Numbered from the stretch's first letter, positions 27,924-38,131 are shown. The stretch is DNA of 64,000 bases from [Borrelia] turdi (GCF_008828755.2 NZ_QBLM01000002.1:148635-212634), one strand, 5' to 3'. Numbers and translations are program-made. Notes: a model not told the origin generated them from the letters alone.

Positions 27924-28661
27924 ATGAAAATATTGAGAAGTATTATAACTTATTTTAATGTTTTATTTTTCTTTTTAATTTTAATTTTTTTTTTATTTCC
28001 TTTTTACCTAGTTTTTAAAATTTTTTTACTTGAGCGTTATGTTGTTAGATTTAGTTTCATTATGATGCGAGCTTGCATTAAGATTGGTTTATGGCTTGCT
28101 GGAATTAAAATTATTGTTACAGGTTCTGAGAATATCCCCCAAAAAAGCAATGTAATAATACTGGGAAATCATATTGCTGCTATGGATCCTTTAATTTTTA
28201 TTTACACTTTTGTTAATCCATTTGTAATATTGGCAAAACATTCTTTACTTAGGGTTCCTTTTTTAAATCTTGTTTTAATTGTTATGGGTGCTATTTTTGT
28301 TAATAGAAAAAGCATAAGATCTGCTGCTGCTGCTGAGGCTAAGGCAATAGAGGTTATGAGAGAAGGTAGATCTATTGGAATTTTTCCTGAAGGTACTAGA
28401 AATAGAGGAGGGGATACTAAGGTTTTTAAAAAAGGTGCAATTAAGATGGCATTGAAGACGGGAACATCTATTCTTCCTGTTACTCTTTATAATACTAATA
28501 AATTTTTTATTAAAAATATTATTTTTAATTCTGGACTTTCTGTTTATATTCATGTTCATCCTTTGATAGATGTTTTAAAATTAAGCGAATATGAAAAAGA
28601 GAATCTTGCTAGTATTATTAGAGATCAGATAGTTAAAAAGCTTGAAACTATTAAAATTTAA
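27924..28661 (+). CDS. plsC: 1-acyl-sn-glycerol-3-phosphate acyltransferase
   Basis: 245-residue membrane enzyme making phosphatidic acid from lysophosphatidic acid. After an N-terminal membrane helix (about 10-35), the catalytic box NHIAAMDPL (HX4D, about 72) and the substrate box FPEGTRNRGG (about 151) are present, with the later block ILPVTLYNTN (about 180). AGGAT precedes the ATG. It follows the lipoprotein gene and precedes parE by 20 bases. Confidence 0.94.
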   Translation: MKILRSIITYFNVLFFFLILIFFLFPFYLVFKIFLLERYVVRFSFIMMRACIKIGLWLAGIKIIVTGSENIPQKSNVIILGNHIAAMDPLIFIYTFVNPFVILAKHSLLRVPFLNLVLIVMGAIFVNRKSIRSAAAAEAKAIEVMREGRSIGIFPEGTRNRGGDTKVFKKGAIKMALKTGTSILPVTLYNTNKFFIKNIIFNSGLSVYIHVHPLIDVLKLSEYEKENLASIIRDQIVKKLETIKI

Positions 28662-28681
28662 TTTATAAAGCAAGGATTTAG

Positions 28682-30481
28682 ATGAAGACTCAAAATTATG
28701 ATGAAAGCAAAATAATAACTTTATCTTCTCTTGAACACATTAGATTAAGATCCGGTATGTATATTGGACGTTTAGGAGATGGTTCTAATATTGATGACGG
28801 TATTTATATTTTAATTAAAGAGATAATAGACAATTCAATTGATGAATTTATTATGGGCTACGGAAATGAAATTTTTATAAAAAAAGAAAATAATCTTATT
28901 GCTATTAGGGATTATGGAAGGGGAATTCCTCTTGGAAAAGTTGTTGAGAGTGTTTCAGTTATTAATACTGGAGCCAAGTATAATGATGATGTTTTTCAAT
29001 TTTCTGTAGGACTTAATGGGGTTGGAACTAAGGCGGTTAATGCCTTAAGTTCAAAATTTTTAGTAAGATCAACAAGAAATGGCAAATCTTTTGAGGCTTT
29101 GTTTTCTAAGGGAAACTTATTGGAATCTAGAGAGATAGAATCTTCTGATAAAGACGGTACTTATGTTGAGTTTTTAGCAGATTCAGAGATATTCGGAAAA
29201 TATTCTTACAGTGAAGATTTTCTTAAGAGAAGATTTTTCCATTATGCTTGTTTGAATAAAGGGCTTATAATAAACTATAATAATCAAATTTTTGAATCTA
29301 AAAATGGTCTTTTAGATTTTTTGAATTCAGAAATCAAAAGTGATGATTTGCTTTATGATATTGTTTATTATTCTAGTAAAACCTTAGAATTTGCTTTTTC
29401 TCATACAAATAATTATGGAGAGACTTATTTTTCATTTGTTAATGGGCAATATACTAACGATGGAGGTACCCATCAGACTGGTTTTAGAGAAGGCTTTGTA
29501 AGAGCTATTAACGATTTTCTTAAAAAAACATATTCATCAACAGATATTAGGGAAGGGCTTGTTGCAACTCTTTCTGTTAAGATTAAAGATCCAATATTTG
29601 AAAGCCAAACTAAGAATAAGCTGGGAAATATTGAAACTAGAGGTAATGTTGCAAGGGAAGTTCAAAAGATAATTTCTGAGATTTTATATAAAGATAAGAT
29701 ACTTGCAAAATTGATTGAGAAAAAAGTAGTTGACAATGAACGACTTAGAAAAGAATTAAGTAGTGTAAGAAAAGAAGCAAGAGAGAGAGCAAAAAAAATA
29801 TCTTTTAAAATTCCTAAGCTTAAGGATTGTAAATTTCATTTTAATGATAGCAGTAAGCAGTCAGAACAAACTATGATATTCTTAACAGAAGGGGACTCTG
29901 CAACAGGTTCAATGGTGTCTTGTAGAGATGTTTATACTCAGGCTATATTTTCTCTTAGGGGAAAACCTCAAAATATGTTTGAAAAAAATAAATCTGAAAT
30001 ATATAAAAATGAAGAGCTTTATAATATGATGGTGGCCCTTGGCATTGAAGAATCAATTGAAAATTTGAGGTACAATAAGGTTGTAATAGCAACCGATGCA
30101 GATTTTGATGGATTTCATATTAGAAATTTGTTGTTAACTTTTTTCTTGACTTTTTTTGAAGATTTAATTTTAAATGGTCATATGTATATTTTAGAAACCC
30201 CTCTTTTTAGAGTTAGGAACAAAAAAATCACGATCTATTGTTATTCTGAGGAAGAAAAGCAAAAAGCTATTCTTCAACTTAAAGGAGTATGTGAAGTAAC
30301 AAGGTTTAAAGGCCTTGGTGAAATCTCTCCAAATGAATTTAAAGGTTTTATTGATATTAATAGTATTAAACTTACAAAAGTGGATCTTTTTAATATTAAA
30401 GAAATAAAAGAGAAATTGGGTTTCTATATGGGGCAAAATACTCCCGAGAGGCGAAATTTTATTATGGAGAATTTGATTTAA
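28682..30481 (+). CDS. parE: DNA topoisomerase IV subunit B
   Basis: 599-residue type IIA ATPase subunit. GHKL motifs: KEIIDNSIDEFIMG (about 42), IRDYGRGIPLG (about 75) and VGLNGVGTKAVNAL (about 109). Toprim motifs: LTEGDSATGSM (about 400) and ATDADFDGFHIRN (about 470). Its pairing with parC, the TAATG junction and the short length support ParE rather than GyrB, which is encoded elsewhere in Borrelia. Together they decatenate replicated DNA. Confidence 0.93.
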   Translation: MKTQNYDESKIITLSSLEHIRLRSGMYIGRLGDGSNIDDGIYILIKEIIDNSIDEFIMGYGNEIFIKKENNLIAIRDYGRGIPLGKVVESVSVINTGAKYNDDVFQFSVGLNGVGTKAVNALSSKFLVRSTRNGKSFEALFSKGNLLESREIESSDKDGTYVEFLADSEIFGKYSYSEDFLKRRFFHYACLNKGLIINYNNQIFESKNGLLDFLNSEIKSDDLLYDIVYYSSKTLEFAFSHTNNYGETYFSFVNGQYTNDGGTHQTGFREGFVRAINDFLKKTYSSTDIREGLVATLSVKIKDPIFESQTKNKLGNIETRGNVAREVQKIISEILYKDKILAKLIEKKVVDNERLRKELSSVRKEARERAKKISFKIPKLKDCKFHFNDSSKQSEQTMIFLTEGDSATGSMVSCRDVYTQAIFSLRGKPQNMFEKNKSEIYKNEELYNMMVALGIEESIENLRYNKVVIATDADFDGFHIRNLLLTFFLTFFEDLILNGHMYILETPLFRVRNKKITIYCYSEEEKQKAILQLKGVCEVTRFKGLGEISPNEFKGFIDINSIKLTKVDLFNIKEIKEKLGFYMGQNTPERRNFIMENLI

Positions 30482-32361
30482 TGGATATTAGAACCGTACT
30501 TAAAGATAATTTTTTGCAATATTCATCTTATGTTATTAAAGATCGTGCCATTGCTAGTGTTGTTGATGGATTTAAACCGGTTCAAAGGAGAATCATACAT
30601 TCTCTTTTTGAAATGCATGATGGTAATTTTCATAAAGTTGCAAATGTTGTTGGTAATACAATGAAATATCATCCTCATGGTGATACGTCAATCTATGAGG
30701 CCCTTGTTAATATTGCCAACAAGGATCTATTTATCGAAAAGCAGGGCAATTTTGGTAATTTGTTTACAGGTGACCCTGCTTCTGCTTCTCGATATATTGA
30801 ATGTAGGTTAACCCCTTTAGCTTTTGATGTTCTTTACAGTAAAGAGATAACGGTTTATGAATCTTCTTATGATGGGAGAAATAATGAACCTTTGCTTTAT
30901 CCTGCAAAAATTCCTGTTATTTTAATTCAGGGAAGTGAGGGAATTGCTGTTGGAATGGCAGCTAAAATATTGCCTCACAATTTTAATGAGATTTTAAATG
31001 CAGTAAAGAGTGAGCTTCTTGGAGAGACTTACGATGTTTATCCTGATTTTCCAACAGGAGGGATAGTTGATGTTAATGAATATGCTGATGGTAATGGTAA
31101 GGTTTTGGTTAGAGCTAAAATTGAAACTATAGATGAAAAAACAATTGTAATAAGGGAATTACCTTTTGGCGAGACTACTGAGAGCTTGATATCTTCGATT
31201 GAGAAAGCGATTAGAAAAAATTATATTAAAGTTTCAAGCATTAATGATTTTACTGCTGAGAATGTGGCCATAGAATTATCTTTGCCTCGGGGTATTTATG
31301 CAAGCGAAGTGATTGAAAAATTATATCATTATACAAATTGCCAGATATCAATTTCTGTTAATTTATTGCTACTTAGTGAGAGGTATCCTGTTGTTTATAC
31401 GATTAAAGATCTTATTAAGTTTCATGCAGCCCATCTTCAAAAGATTTTAAAAATGGAACTTGAATTGCAAAAAAGCAAGATTCTTGAAAAAATATTTTAT
31501 AAAACACTGGAACAAATTTTTATTGAAAAAAAGATTTATAAACTTCTTGAAACAATTTCTAAAGAAGAAAATATTATGAGTATAATATTGTCAGAGCTTT
31601 TAAAATATAAAGAATCTTTTTCAAGGGAAGTTTTAAAAGAAGATGTTGAAAATTTGCTTAAGATTCCAATTAGAAAAATAAGTCTTTTTGATATTGATAA
31701 GAATTCCAAGGATATTAAAATTTTAAATAAAGAATTAAAGGATGTAAATAGTAATATTTCTTCAATAAGAGAATATTCAATAAGTTTTATTGATTTATTA
31801 CTTGCAAAGTATTCTAAAGAGCATCAAAGAAAGACTGAAATTTCTTTAATCAAATCAAAGAATATAAAAGAGATAGCTACAAAGAATATGAAAGTTTATT
31901 TGAACTTGGCAGAAGGTTTTGTAGGAACCAGTCTTTTTGATGGTGAATTTATTGGTAATGCTAGTTATTATGATAAAATATTGGTTTTTAGGAAAAATAG
32001 TTATGTTCTTAAAAATATTGAGGACAAGGTATTTATAGATAAAAAGAATATATGTGCTTTAGTTTATGATATAAATAATTCAAAAGAACAAATATTTTCA
32101 ATAATTTATCTTAATAAACTTGATAATTTTTATTATATTAAAAGATTTAAAATAGATAAATTTATTACAGATAAAGTTTATGAATTTTTAGGAGAAAATG
32201 ATGAATTTGTCGATTTTTCATTGAGTCCCAAATTTGTAGAATTTTCGACAAATAAAGACATTATTAAAAGAATTGAAATTACTAATTTTATGGTCAAATC
32301 AAGAAGCTCTATTGGGAAGCGAATTTCAAGTAACAATTTGAAAAAAGTTAAATTTAAATAG
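30481..32361 (+). CDS. parC: DNA topoisomerase IV subunit A
   Basis: 626-residue DNA-cutting subunit. The conserved N-terminal segment IASVVDGFKPVQRRIIHS (about 22-39) and the active-site tyrosine in SASRYIECRLTPL (about 105) are visible. The C-terminal beta-pinwheel is short and lacks an obvious GyrA box, consistent with ParC. The ATG shares one base with the parE stop (TAATG). No gene is cotranscribed after it; p13 follows 71 bases later. Confidence 0.93.
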   Translation: MDIRTVLKDNFLQYSSYVIKDRAIASVVDGFKPVQRRIIHSLFEMHDGNFHKVANVVGNTMKYHPHGDTSIYEALVNIANKDLFIEKQGNFGNLFTGDPASASRYIECRLTPLAFDVLYSKEITVYESSYDGRNNEPLLYPAKIPVILIQGSEGIAVGMAAKILPHNFNEILNAVKSELLGETYDVYPDFPTGGIVDVNEYADGNGKVLVRAKIETIDEKTIVIRELPFGETTESLISSIEKAIRKNYIKVSSINDFTAENVAIELSLPRGIYASEVIEKLYHYTNCQISISVNLLLLSERYPVVYTIKDLIKFHAAHLQKILKMELELQKSKILEKIFYKTLEQIFIEKKIYKLLETISKEENIMSIILSELLKYKESFSREVLKEDVENLLKIPIRKISLFDIDKNSKDIKILNKELKDVNSNISSIREYSISFIDLLLAKYSKEHQRKTEISLIKSKNIKEIATKNMKVYLNLAEGFVGTSLFDGEFIGNASYYDKILVFRKNSYVLKNIEDKVFIDKKNICALVYDINNSKEQIFSIIYLNKLDNFYYIKRFKIDKFITDKVYEFLGENDEFVDFSLSPKFVEFSTNKDIIKRIEITNFMVKSRSSIGKRISSNNLKKVKFK

Positions 32362-32432
32362 TTTTAAAAACCTTTTTTAAATTTCATTAATATGTTACCA
32401 TAGTACCAGTTTTAATTAATAAAGAGGTTTTT

Positions 32433-32978
32433 ATGAATAAATTTTTAATTTTTGTTGTTTTGGTAACCTTTTGTGCTTTTTCTAGCTTTGCTCAAACCTA
32501 TGATTCTAAAAGCGCGTTTAATCCGGGGGCGGGGGCAATAGAAAAACTTTTAGTTTATGAAACTAGCAAGAAAGATCCTATTGTGCCATTTTTATTGAAC
32601 CTTCTTTTGGGGTTTGGTATAGGTTCTTTTGTTCAAGGAGATATTTTGGGGGGTTCTCTTATTCTTGGATTTGATGCGCTTGGAATAGGACTAATATTTA
32701 CGGGGGCTTATTTAGATATCAAAGCTTCTGATAGCAATGCTCAAAAAGCTGATTTTAGCTGGACTTGGGGTAAGGGAATGATACTAGTAGGTGCGGTTAC
32801 TATGGCTGTGACAAGATTGACAGAAATTATTCTTCCATTTACATTTGCTAATAGTTATAATAGGAAGCTGAAAAATAGCCTTAACATAGCTTTGGGAGGA
32901 TTTGAACCTAGTTTTGATATTAACATGGGTCAAGCTAGTGCTCTTGGATTTGAGCTGTCTTTCAAAAAAAGTTATTAA
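32433..32978 (+). CDS. p13: Outer-membrane channel protein P13
   Basis: 181 residues. A cleavable signal (FLIFVVLVTFCAFSSFAQ) leaves an N-terminal Gln, which in B. burgdorferi P13 is known to become pyroglutamate. Three or so hydrophobic stretches follow (LLLGFGIGSFVQGDI, LGGSLILGFDALGIGLIF, MILVGAVTMAVT). P13 forms a channel in the outer membrane, and its last ~28 residues are known to be cut off by CtpA; the corresponding tail here is the segment after about 153. AAAGAGG before the ATG and a strong hairpin after the stop. Confidence 0.92.
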   Translation: MNKFLIFVVLVTFCAFSSFAQTYDSKSAFNPGAGAIEKLLVYETSKKDPIVPFLLNLLLGFGIGSFVQGDILGGSLILGFDALGIGLIFTGAYLDIKASDSNAQKADFSWTWGKGMILVGAVTMAVTRLTEIILPFTFANSYNRKLKNSLNIALGGFEPSFDINMGQASALGFELSFKKSY

Positions 32979-32995
32979 TTTTTATTTATTATGAA

Positions 32996-33032
32996 AATGA
33001 GTAATTGCAATTTTGTATTGTGATTACTCATT
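32996..33032. terminator. Strong bidirectional hairpin between p13 and smpB
   Basis: A 16-base stem (AATGAGTAATTGCAAT pairing with ATTGTGATTACTCATT, two G-U pairs) with a 5-base loop TTTGT. It lies in the 74-base gap between converging genes and is the most stable terminator-like structure I noticed in the window. Confidence 0.75.
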
Positions 33033-33052
33033 GTAATTTAAAATTAAAGCTT

Positions 33053-33505
33053 TTATTTATATTTTATTTCCCTACTAAGGTCTTTTTTTATACTTTTTTG
33101 TTTTAGTATTTCTCTTTTATCATACAATTTTTTTCCTTTACATATTCCAACTTCTACTTTAATTATCGATTTTTTTAAATAAAAACTAATAGGAATTAAA
33201 GTGTATCCCTCTTTTTCTTTAAATTTTTTTAGTCTTTGTAATTCCTGTTTTTTGATTAGAAGTTTTCTGGATCTTAATTCATCGTGATTGAAGATATTTC
33301 CTTCTTTATATTTCGATACGTGCAAGTTTTCAAGCCACAATTCTTCTTTTTTTATACTTGCAAAGCTATTATTAAATGATATTTTTTTTGCCTTTATCGA
33401 TTTTACTTCGGTTCCTTTCAGTACTATTCCGCAACTTATTTTCTCTTCAATAAAGTAATTGAATTTTGCCTTTTTGTTTTCAATAAGCAAAGTGTTTGTG
33501 TTCAA
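33053..33505 (-). CDS. smpB: tmRNA-binding protein SmpB
   Basis: 150-residue partner of tmRNA, required to place it in stalled ribosomes. Conserved blocks: an AKFNYFIEEKISCGIVLKG-type segment near 13, LHVSKYKEGNIFNH near 62 and ELQRLKKFKEKEGYTLIP near 88, then a basic tail. The start is TTG at 33505 with AAAGGAAT upstream. It lies 11 bases after the FGE-like gene, in the same leftward transcript. Confidence 0.94.
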   Translation of the reverse strand: MNTNTLLIENKKAKFNYFIEEKISCGIVLKGTEVKSIKAKKISFNNSFASIKKEELWLENLHVSKYKEGNIFNHDELRSRKLLIKKQELQRLKKFKEKEGYTLIPISFYLKKSIIKVEVGICKGKKLYDKREILKQKSIKKDLSREIKYK

Positions 33506-33516
33506 ATCGATTCCTT

Positions 33517-34980
33517 TTATTCCTTTGATACAATTAATCTAAAACCAATATTTGGAGAACTCCAATTCTTTAAGAAAGAAGCTCTAGTTGATGGATTGAT
33601 TAAATTATTATTTTGATGGGAGTATGTTCTAATTTCTGTTACTAATGAATAAAAATTTGAATTTTCGTTATAAAAATTTTTTTCATTTTTGAATATTGCA
33701 ATGTCGTTAAAAGACGAATTTTGCATTAGATTCCAAAATCCAACTTTTTTTGATATTTCATTGATATTTAATGGTTTTTGGGTTGGTTCTTTTTGATACA
33801 ATTCCCATTCTTGTGATATGGGGAGTCTTGCTTTGAATCCTTTGGGAAGTTTTTTAGAGTACCATTTGGCATATTCTATTGCCGAGAAATAAGATATTCC
33901 CGTGATAGCTTCATTTAAACCTATTTGATTAACATTTTTGAGATAATTTTCATCTACAAGCTGTTCTTTTATTAAATTTTCTTTATTATTCAATGCCCAT
34001 TTTGGATTTTCTTTTAAAAAATTTTGATATTCATATTTTGTAACATTTTGTTCTTGAATAAGAAATTCTTTTATACTATAGGTAGACTTTAGTGAAATAT
34101 TTTTTGAATCTAATTCATAATTTTGAATTTTTTCGATTTTATTTGAATTTATTTTTTTAAATCCAGCTAACTTTATATTAATTTTTTCATTTTTAGAAAT
34201 TAATTGAATATTTTCATTGTCTAGAGTTTTGCTTAATGTTTTAACCCAAGGCTCATTCTTTGTTAGTGTTTTTAAATCTTTATCTAAATTTTCTAAAAAC
34301 CAAAAGATAGCTCTATTTTCTAAATCAAAATTTGTTTTTAAAGAGTTCCATATTTCTTCTTGATTGCTATTGCTTTGGTCTATTGAATATACTAGTTTGT
34401 ATGAATTTAGGAAATCCTTAAACATTTCGGTTGAATTTAAGTAAGGTATGGAATCTTTTAAAAATTTTTTAATGTATTTAGGATGTTCTTTAAGCTCACT
34501 AGATACTAATGAAAATACAGGAATTAATTTTGTATTTTCATTAGTATTTTTTATTTTCACCATTATAGAGAGCTCTTTTTGTCTTTGTTTAATGATCTTT
34601 TCAGGATCAATCAGTTTTAAATTGATTTGTAAATTATAGTTTCCAAAAAATTTGTTGTGAATTTTTATGTTTTGTTCGTGGGTTTTAAATCCCATCCTTT
34701 TTGCTTTAATGATTCCCTCAGTGGTATTTATATATTTGTTAAGTGGAGTCCTGCCGATATATTTTTCGTTTAAATAGATGTAAGTGTTTGCAATATTAGA
34801 ATTTATTTTTAAATATGCTCCTGGATTTTTAAACTTAGGTATGATAATTAAAATTGATATTAAACCTAAAAGCAATATTATTGTTGTAAGAAATACATAA
34901 ATTTTTGGGGCTATTCCTAGGATTGGCTTTAATTTAACTTCAAAAAGCTCATTATTTGAATTGTCATCAATTTCCTTCAT
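33517..34980 (-). CDS. Membrane protein with PEGA and FGE/SUMF-type domains
   Basis: 487 residues. One membrane helix near 28-50 is followed by a PEGA-like domain (about 55-115: NEKYIGRTPLNKYINTTEG and KRMGFKTHEQNI). A helical middle lies next. The C-terminal formylglycine-generating-enzyme/sulfatase-modifying-factor type domain (about 310-487) has VTKYEYQNFLKENPKW, SYFSAIEYAKWYSKKLPKGF, ARLPISQEWELY and the end GFRLIVSKE. No sulfatase is nearby; such domains often bind ligands without enzymatic activity. Probably periplasmic. Starts a leftward pair with smpB. Confidence 0.75.
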   Translation of the reverse strand: MKEIDDNSNNELFEVKLKPILGIAPKIYVFLTTIILLLGLISILIIIPKFKNPGAYLKINSNIANTYIYLNEKYIGRTPLNKYINTTEGIIKAKRMGFKTHEQNIKIHNKFFGNYNLQINLKLIDPEKIIKQRQKELSIMVKIKNTNENTKLIPVFSLVSSELKEHPKYIKKFLKDSIPYLNSTEMFKDFLNSYKLVYSIDQSNSNQEEIWNSLKTNFDLENRAIFWFLENLDKDLKTLTKNEPWVKTLSKTLDNENIQLISKNEKINIKLAGFKKINSNKIEKIQNYELDSKNISLKSTYSIKEFLIQEQNVTKYEYQNFLKENPKWALNNKENLIKEQLVDENYLKNVNQIGLNEAITGISYFSAIEYAKWYSKKLPKGFKARLPISQEWELYQKEPTQKPLNINEISKKVGFWNLMQNSSFNDIAIFKNEKNFYNENSNFYSLVTEIRTYSHQNNNLINPSTRASFLKNWSSPNIGFRLIVSKE

Positions 34981-35050
34981 CTTTTAAAGTATAGAAAAGT
35001 ATTTAAATAAGTGTCAATATTTTGTATGATTTAATTCTTGAGGTTAGATT

Positions 35051-36031
35051 ATGTATTTAAGAAGATTGGATAAATTTGCGTCTTTTTTGGTATATTTTGT
35101 TGAGAAATACTTGACATACAGAAAAAGAAAGAAGTATTTTTGCAAATTGAGGGCGAAAAAACGAGGATTTTTGCTCAACTTTTTATTTGATTTTGTAGCG
35201 GCGGCAATTTTTGTACTGGTAATAAATCAATATTTTGTCCAAGCTTATAAAATACCATCAGGTTCAATGGAAAATACTCTTCAAGTAGGGGATTTTTTAT
35301 TTGTAGATAAATTTTCTTACGGTCCTGAACTTTTACCAGGGCTATTTAAGATTAATGGTTTTAAAACCCCAGAAGAATCTGATGTTATTATTTTTGAAAA
35401 TCCAGAGTATAAGTCAAAGGGTATTTTTTTTGATATTTTTCAAAGAATACTTTACATGTTAACGTTATCTTTTGTTGATCTTGATAGAGATGAATATGGC
35501 AATCCTAATGTTAGATTTCTCGTGAAACGAGGTGTATTTGCAGACGGTAAAATTATTAGATTTAACAGTGGTAAAGCTTACATTAAAAGAGAAGGCGAAG
35601 AAAATTTTATTTTAGAAGATTCTTATCGGGATTTGGTTGGTCAGAATTTTAATATTAAAAAAATTGTGGCAAATGAAGACTATGGGATTTATGGTGATTT
35701 TGCTATGTTTGTTGCTCTGAGCCAGTTAAATATAGATTTAAGTAGTACTCCTGATTTCTCATTTTTTAATGCTAGAGTGATTGATAAGTTTGAGTTTGAA
35801 AGATTACAATATAAGTATTTATCTGCTTTTATGCCATATGTTGATTATTATATGGAAAAAGCTATAATAAGAGATTATGGAATTTATGTTCCTTATGGAT
35901 ATGTTTTGCCAATTGGAGACAATAGAGACAATTCTCATGATGGTAGATTTTTTGGAGTAATTAATAAGAATAAAGTGCTTGGAAGAACCCTTATAATATA
36001 TTTTCCATTTTCTAGAGTAGGGTTTATTTAA
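35051..36031 (+). CDS. lepB: Signal peptidase I
   Basis: 326-residue membrane protease that cuts signal peptides. One main helix (about 40-65) precedes the catalytic Ser box YKIPSGSMENTLQVGD (about 68-83). The catalytic Lys is in VRFLVKRGVF (about 160), and the C-terminal box PIGDNRDNSHDGRFFG is at about 291. Large insertions give a longer protein than E. coli-type cores. A second, degenerate copy begins two bases after its stop with GTG. Confidence 0.94.
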   Translation: MYLRRLDKFASFLVYFVEKYLTYRKRKKYFCKLRAKKRGFLLNFLFDFVAAAIFVLVINQYFVQAYKIPSGSMENTLQVGDFLFVDKFSYGPELLPGLFKINGFKTPEESDVIIFENPEYKSKGIFFDIFQRILYMLTLSFVDLDRDEYGNPNVRFLVKRGVFADGKIIRFNSGKAYIKREGEENFILEDSYRDLVGQNFNIKKIVANEDYGIYGDFAMFVALSQLNIDLSSTPDFSFFNARVIDKFEFERLQYKYLSAFMPYVDYYMEKAIIRDYGIYVPYGYVLPIGDNRDNSHDGRFFGVINKNKVLGRTLIIYFPFSRVGFI

Positions 36032-36032
36032 A

Positions 36033-36668
36033 GTGGCTTCATATTTAACTTTTGAACAAAGGCTTTTAAGAAAAAAGCAAAGAAAAATTTTTTTAAAATA
36101 TGTTTTAACATTTTTAATGTTAAATTTTTTTTTCACAAAGTTTGTTTTGCAAATTTTTATGATTAAAGGTGATGAGATGTCGCCAACAATAAGAAAAAAT
36201 GCTAGTTTATTTTTTGTTGCAACATATATAACATCTTTTTTTATTCCTTTGAAAATGAACGACATTGTTCTTTATGAAGATTTTAGGCTAAGTGATAATC
36301 TTTTATTAACTTTAATAAAAGATTTCTTTTTTTTAAATAAAATTTTCAAAAGAGCAAGCTATAAAGTATCAAGAATAGCAGCTGTTCAGGGTGATTCTGT
36401 GTATGTTAGGGGTTTTAATGTTCTGGTAAATAAAAAGGATACAGATTTTTATTATTTGAATGGCAATTTGGTTAGCTATTACAAGTTAAATAATTTTTTT
36501 AATACAGATGAAGTGGTAAAGTGTTTTATTTTGAAAAAAAATGAAATTTTCTTATTAAATGACAATTTAAGTGTTTTGAATGATTCTAGAATATTTGGAC
36601 CTATTAATAAAAATGCTATTGTTTCTTTTTTAGCTTTCAAGGTAGTGGACTATAAGATTGTTAAATAA
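36033..36668 (+). CDS. LepB-like protein lacking the catalytic lysine
   Basis: 211 residues, same fold as the preceding signal peptidase. A membrane helix (about 20-42) is followed by [19 protein letters not shown] (Ser box, about 47), [16 protein letters not shown] (about 110) and a weakened [16 protein letters not shown] box (about 176). At the position where LepB has VKR, this has VSR, so the general-base Lys is replaced by Ser. It may be inactive, or a regulatory partner. GTG start; it overlaps the next gene by 11 bases. Confidence 0.75.
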   Translation: MASYLTFEQRLLRKKQRKIFLKYVLTFLMLNFFFTKFVLQIFMIKGDEMSPTIRKNASLFFVATYITSFFIPLKMNDIVLYEDFRLSDNLLLTLIKDFFFLNKIFKRASYKVSRIAAVQGDSVYVRGFNVLVNKKDTDFYYLNGNLVSYYKLNNFFNTDEVVKCFILKKNEIFLLNDNLSVLNDSRIFGPINKNAIVSFLAFKVVDYKIVK

Positions 36669-37089
36669 AATTTTTGTTGATGCTGATTCTTGTAATTTTA
36701 AAATAATAAAATTTTTACAAAAATTTATATTGTACAAAAAATCAAAACTTATTGTAGTTTCTAATAAGTTTTTGAATTTAGAAAAAACTGAGAATTTTGT
36801 CTTAGAAGTGGTAGACAATGTTGATGCATTTATTTTGAATTTGGCAGATAAGTACAGTCTTGTGATTACTAGAGATATTTTTTTTGCCAAACTTCTTTTA
36901 GATCTTGAGGTTAAGGTTATGAATGATGAGGGTCAAATTTTTAATACAAATAATATAAATTATTTGTATTTTAGATCTAAAATTAATTTCAATTTGAAAA
37001 TTAAGATTAAAAAATATTATGATGGAGATTTTAGTAAATCTAGATATGATAAATTTATAACAAATTTTTATTCTTTATTCTTTAGTTAA
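36658..37089 (+). CDS. YaiI/YqxD (DUF188) family protein
   Basis: 143 residues. It opens with [16 protein letters not shown], the typical VDADxCP-like start of the UPF0178 family (the Pro is replaced). [19 protein letters not shown] follows near 55-75; this Asp-rich layout resembles PIN-like nucleases. Molecular function is not established. TTG start at 36658 overlaps the LepB-like gene by 11 bases. Its end overlaps the stop of the facing lipoprotein gene by 15 bases. Confidence 0.75.
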   Translation: MLNKIFVDADSCNFKIIKFLQKFILYKKSKLIVVSNKFLNLEKTENFVLEVVDNVDAFILNLADKYSLVITRDIFFAKLLLDLEVKVMNDEGQIFNTNNINYLYFRSKINFNLKIKIKKYYDGDFSKSRYDKFITNFYSLFFS

Positions 37090-38124
37090 TTTTTTGTTTT
37101 CCAATTTCCACAAACCTTTACCTTGTGTTAATATGTAAATTGTGTTGTTTGATACAGGAATAATATCGTTAAGACCCGCTTTGCTTAGTTGGGAACCGTT
37201 ATAAGATCCTGGTTCTACAGATTTTGAGGGCGCCTGTAAAGCAAAAACACCTTCTTTATTTTTTGTAAATTCTGCAAATCCATTATTACTTCCGATTAAT
37301 ATCGCATCATTAAATTCTCTTGCAAAGTAGCCGCTAAATTCGCCCACTTCGTCTTGAGTAAATATTGGTGTTGTGTAATTATTTGCACTTGAATACACTT
37401 TAAATTTTGTGTCTAAATTATTATAGCCACCAGTCATTACTAAGATTTCAGAAAAGCCTCTAATGCTTGTTTTAATAATAGGCATTATTTCTTTGGCTTG
37501 TTGGTAGTCTATGCTTGTGTATGTATTGCTATTTATTTGCCATATTTTAAGCGAACTTCCTGTGATTAATTTATCTTCATTTGACATTTGATAAAATTTG
37601 TCATTTTCAGTAGCTTGTGGTGGCGTTTTTTCAACTCCTTCTAGATCAAAAATTTTCTTTTTATTATTTTTGTCTATAGCTAAAATATATGCTTCTTTTA
37701 CGCCATCGTTTCCTACAGATTTTAAGAATTTATATGCTTTTAGTGGTTTTTTAAATTTTAATGTCCAATCTTTTCCATTTAGCTGGCACACTTCTAGTTC
37801 TGCGTTTCTATTTTGCGCTAAAAGATAGGTTTTCCCAGATACATTTACAATGTCATTTATAAACTCATAAGAATTGCTTAAATCAATTTTTTCAATCTTA
37901 CCGTTTTCTTTTTTAAATAAATGCATGGCTGCAATATAAAGAGTTTCTCCTACTAGAGAAATTCCTCTTGGGCTAGAACTACCCAAAATATTATATTCAT
38001 GTTTTATTTTTTGTAGATTTCCTAGTTGGGAAAATATGGATTCGCTTGAGCATGCTAGTAGTAAAAATATTAATAGGTTTAAAATTAATCTTTTTTTAAA
38101 ATAGTTCTCATATTTTTGTTTCAT
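37075..38124 (-). CDS. Outer-membrane-assembly-associated lipoprotein (BB0028 type)
   Basis: 349 residues with a clear lipoprotein signal, [15 protein letters not shown] (Cys about 25). The mature part is beta-rich, with repeated WD/YVTN-like blades ([32 protein letters not shown]), consistent with a propeller like BamB. In B. burgdorferi the corresponding lipoprotein (BB0028, from memory) was found with the BamA complex. It is the second gene of a leftward pair behind a candidate outer-membrane barrel. Its stop lies inside the facing gene. Confidence 0.75.
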   Translation of the reverse strand: MKQKYENYFKKRLILNLLIFLLLACSSESIFSQLGNLQKIKHEYNILGSSSPRGISLVGETLYIAAMHLFKKENGKIEKIDLSNSYEFINDIVNVSGKTYLLAQNRNAELEVCQLNGKDWTLKFKKPLKAYKFLKSVGNDGVKEAYILAIDKNNKKKIFDLEGVEKTPPQATENDKFYQMSNEDKLITGSSLKIWQINSNTYTSIDYQQAKEIMPIIKTSIRGFSEILVMTGGYNNLDTKFKVYSSANNYTTPIFTQDEVGEFSGYFAREFNDAILIGSNNGFAEFTKNKEGVFALQAPSKSVEPGSYNGSQLSKAGLNDIIPVSNNTIYILTQGKGLWKLENKKLTKE

Positions 38125-38131
38125 TTTTATC

